64,000 nt of DNA from Edaphobacter flagellatus (GTDB taxonomy: Bacteria > Acidobacteriota > Terriglobia > Terriglobales > Acidobacteriaceae): positions 3,391,501-3,455,500 of the forward strand of contig NZ_CP073697.1 in assembly GCF_025264665.1 (NCBI RefSeq), in the 5' to 3' direction. Made by a program: the position numbers and the translations under genes. Below, in pieces: positions 63,012-64,000 of the stretch. Below the pieces are notes generated by a model, which saw only the letters and a program-made list of their open reading frames with translations, was not told where the DNA came from and made no database searches. Position 1 is the stretch's first letter, and each line of letters opens with the position of its first letter.

Positions 63012-64000
<989 letters not shown>

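Overview
The window reads as ordinary chromosome of a GC-rich, Gram-negative soil bacterium, most likely an acidobacterium of the Terriglobia type (Terriglobus/Granulicella/Edaphobacter relatives). This is an inference from the gene complement: Kdo and diaminopimelate envelope genes, a PEP-CTERM protein, a DUF1844 protein, a PQQ dehydrogenase, trehalose synthase, many secreted glycosidases, frequent GTG/TTG starts, and two kinds of dispersed intergenic repeat. No phage, insertion sequence or CRISPR array was seen.

Layout. 1-4 kb: partial fabG, a tandem-domain ThyX-like protein, a PEP-CTERM protein and recA. 4-5 kb: a gene-free kilobase with a 250-bp repeat element and a long hairpin. 5-7 kb: an ECF sigma / zinc anti-sigma / Spy-CpxP-like operon on the minus strand. 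7-13 kb: coaD, an Asp-box exported protein, a PQQ dehydrogenase carrying cytochrome c, a SatP-type acetate transporter and an exported RraA-like protein. 13-18.5 kb: an aminotransferase, then sugar-nucleotide genes (manC, phosphohexomutase, HAD phosphatase, kdsB). 18.6-27.7 kb: tRNA-Met, a degenerate S41 protease homologue, PBP1A, ribF, an MBL-fold hydrolase, DUF1844, ygfZ and a secreted metalloprotease. 27.7-36 kb: methylthioadenosine phosphorylase, a PfkB kinase, a membrane glycosyltransferase, MgtC, then the dapF-ldcA-mpl-plsC run for diaminopimelate and peptidoglycan recycling. 36-44 kb: SPOR and slipin proteins, a large GH63-like glucosidase with a second copy of the repeat element behind it, a HemD-GAF-ANTAR fusion and a PHP phosphoesterase. 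44.3-46.3 kb: a less GC-rich patch with a Tat-exported alpha/beta hydrolase and a CGNR zinc-finger regulator that share GTAAC-type palindromes. 46.3-51.7 kb: tRNA-Pro, then a sulfate assimilation operon (cysD-cysN-cysH) preceded by a 24-codon reading frame with nine cysteines, followed by xdhC and a mocA-like gene. 51.7-64 kb: a sedolisin protease, L-fuconolactonase-like hydrolase and fucP, a PepSY/ApbE-DUF2271/EF-hand group, alpha-galactosidase, an MscS-like membrane protein, a glycosyltransferase-like protein and the 3' part of treS.

The strongest candidates for new biology are the polycysteine leader peptide in front of cysD, the HemD-GAF-ANTAR fusion, the two-copy intergenic element with internal 30-nt repeats and a base-paired but sequence-divergent hairpin, and several enzymes that keep their fold but have lost catalytic residues (the S41 homologue, a DapF with Ser for Cys, the split-motif ThyX, and a CysN with an APS-kinase-like tail lacking a P-loop). 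kdsB appears to lack any ATG/GTG/TTG start and probably begins at ATC.
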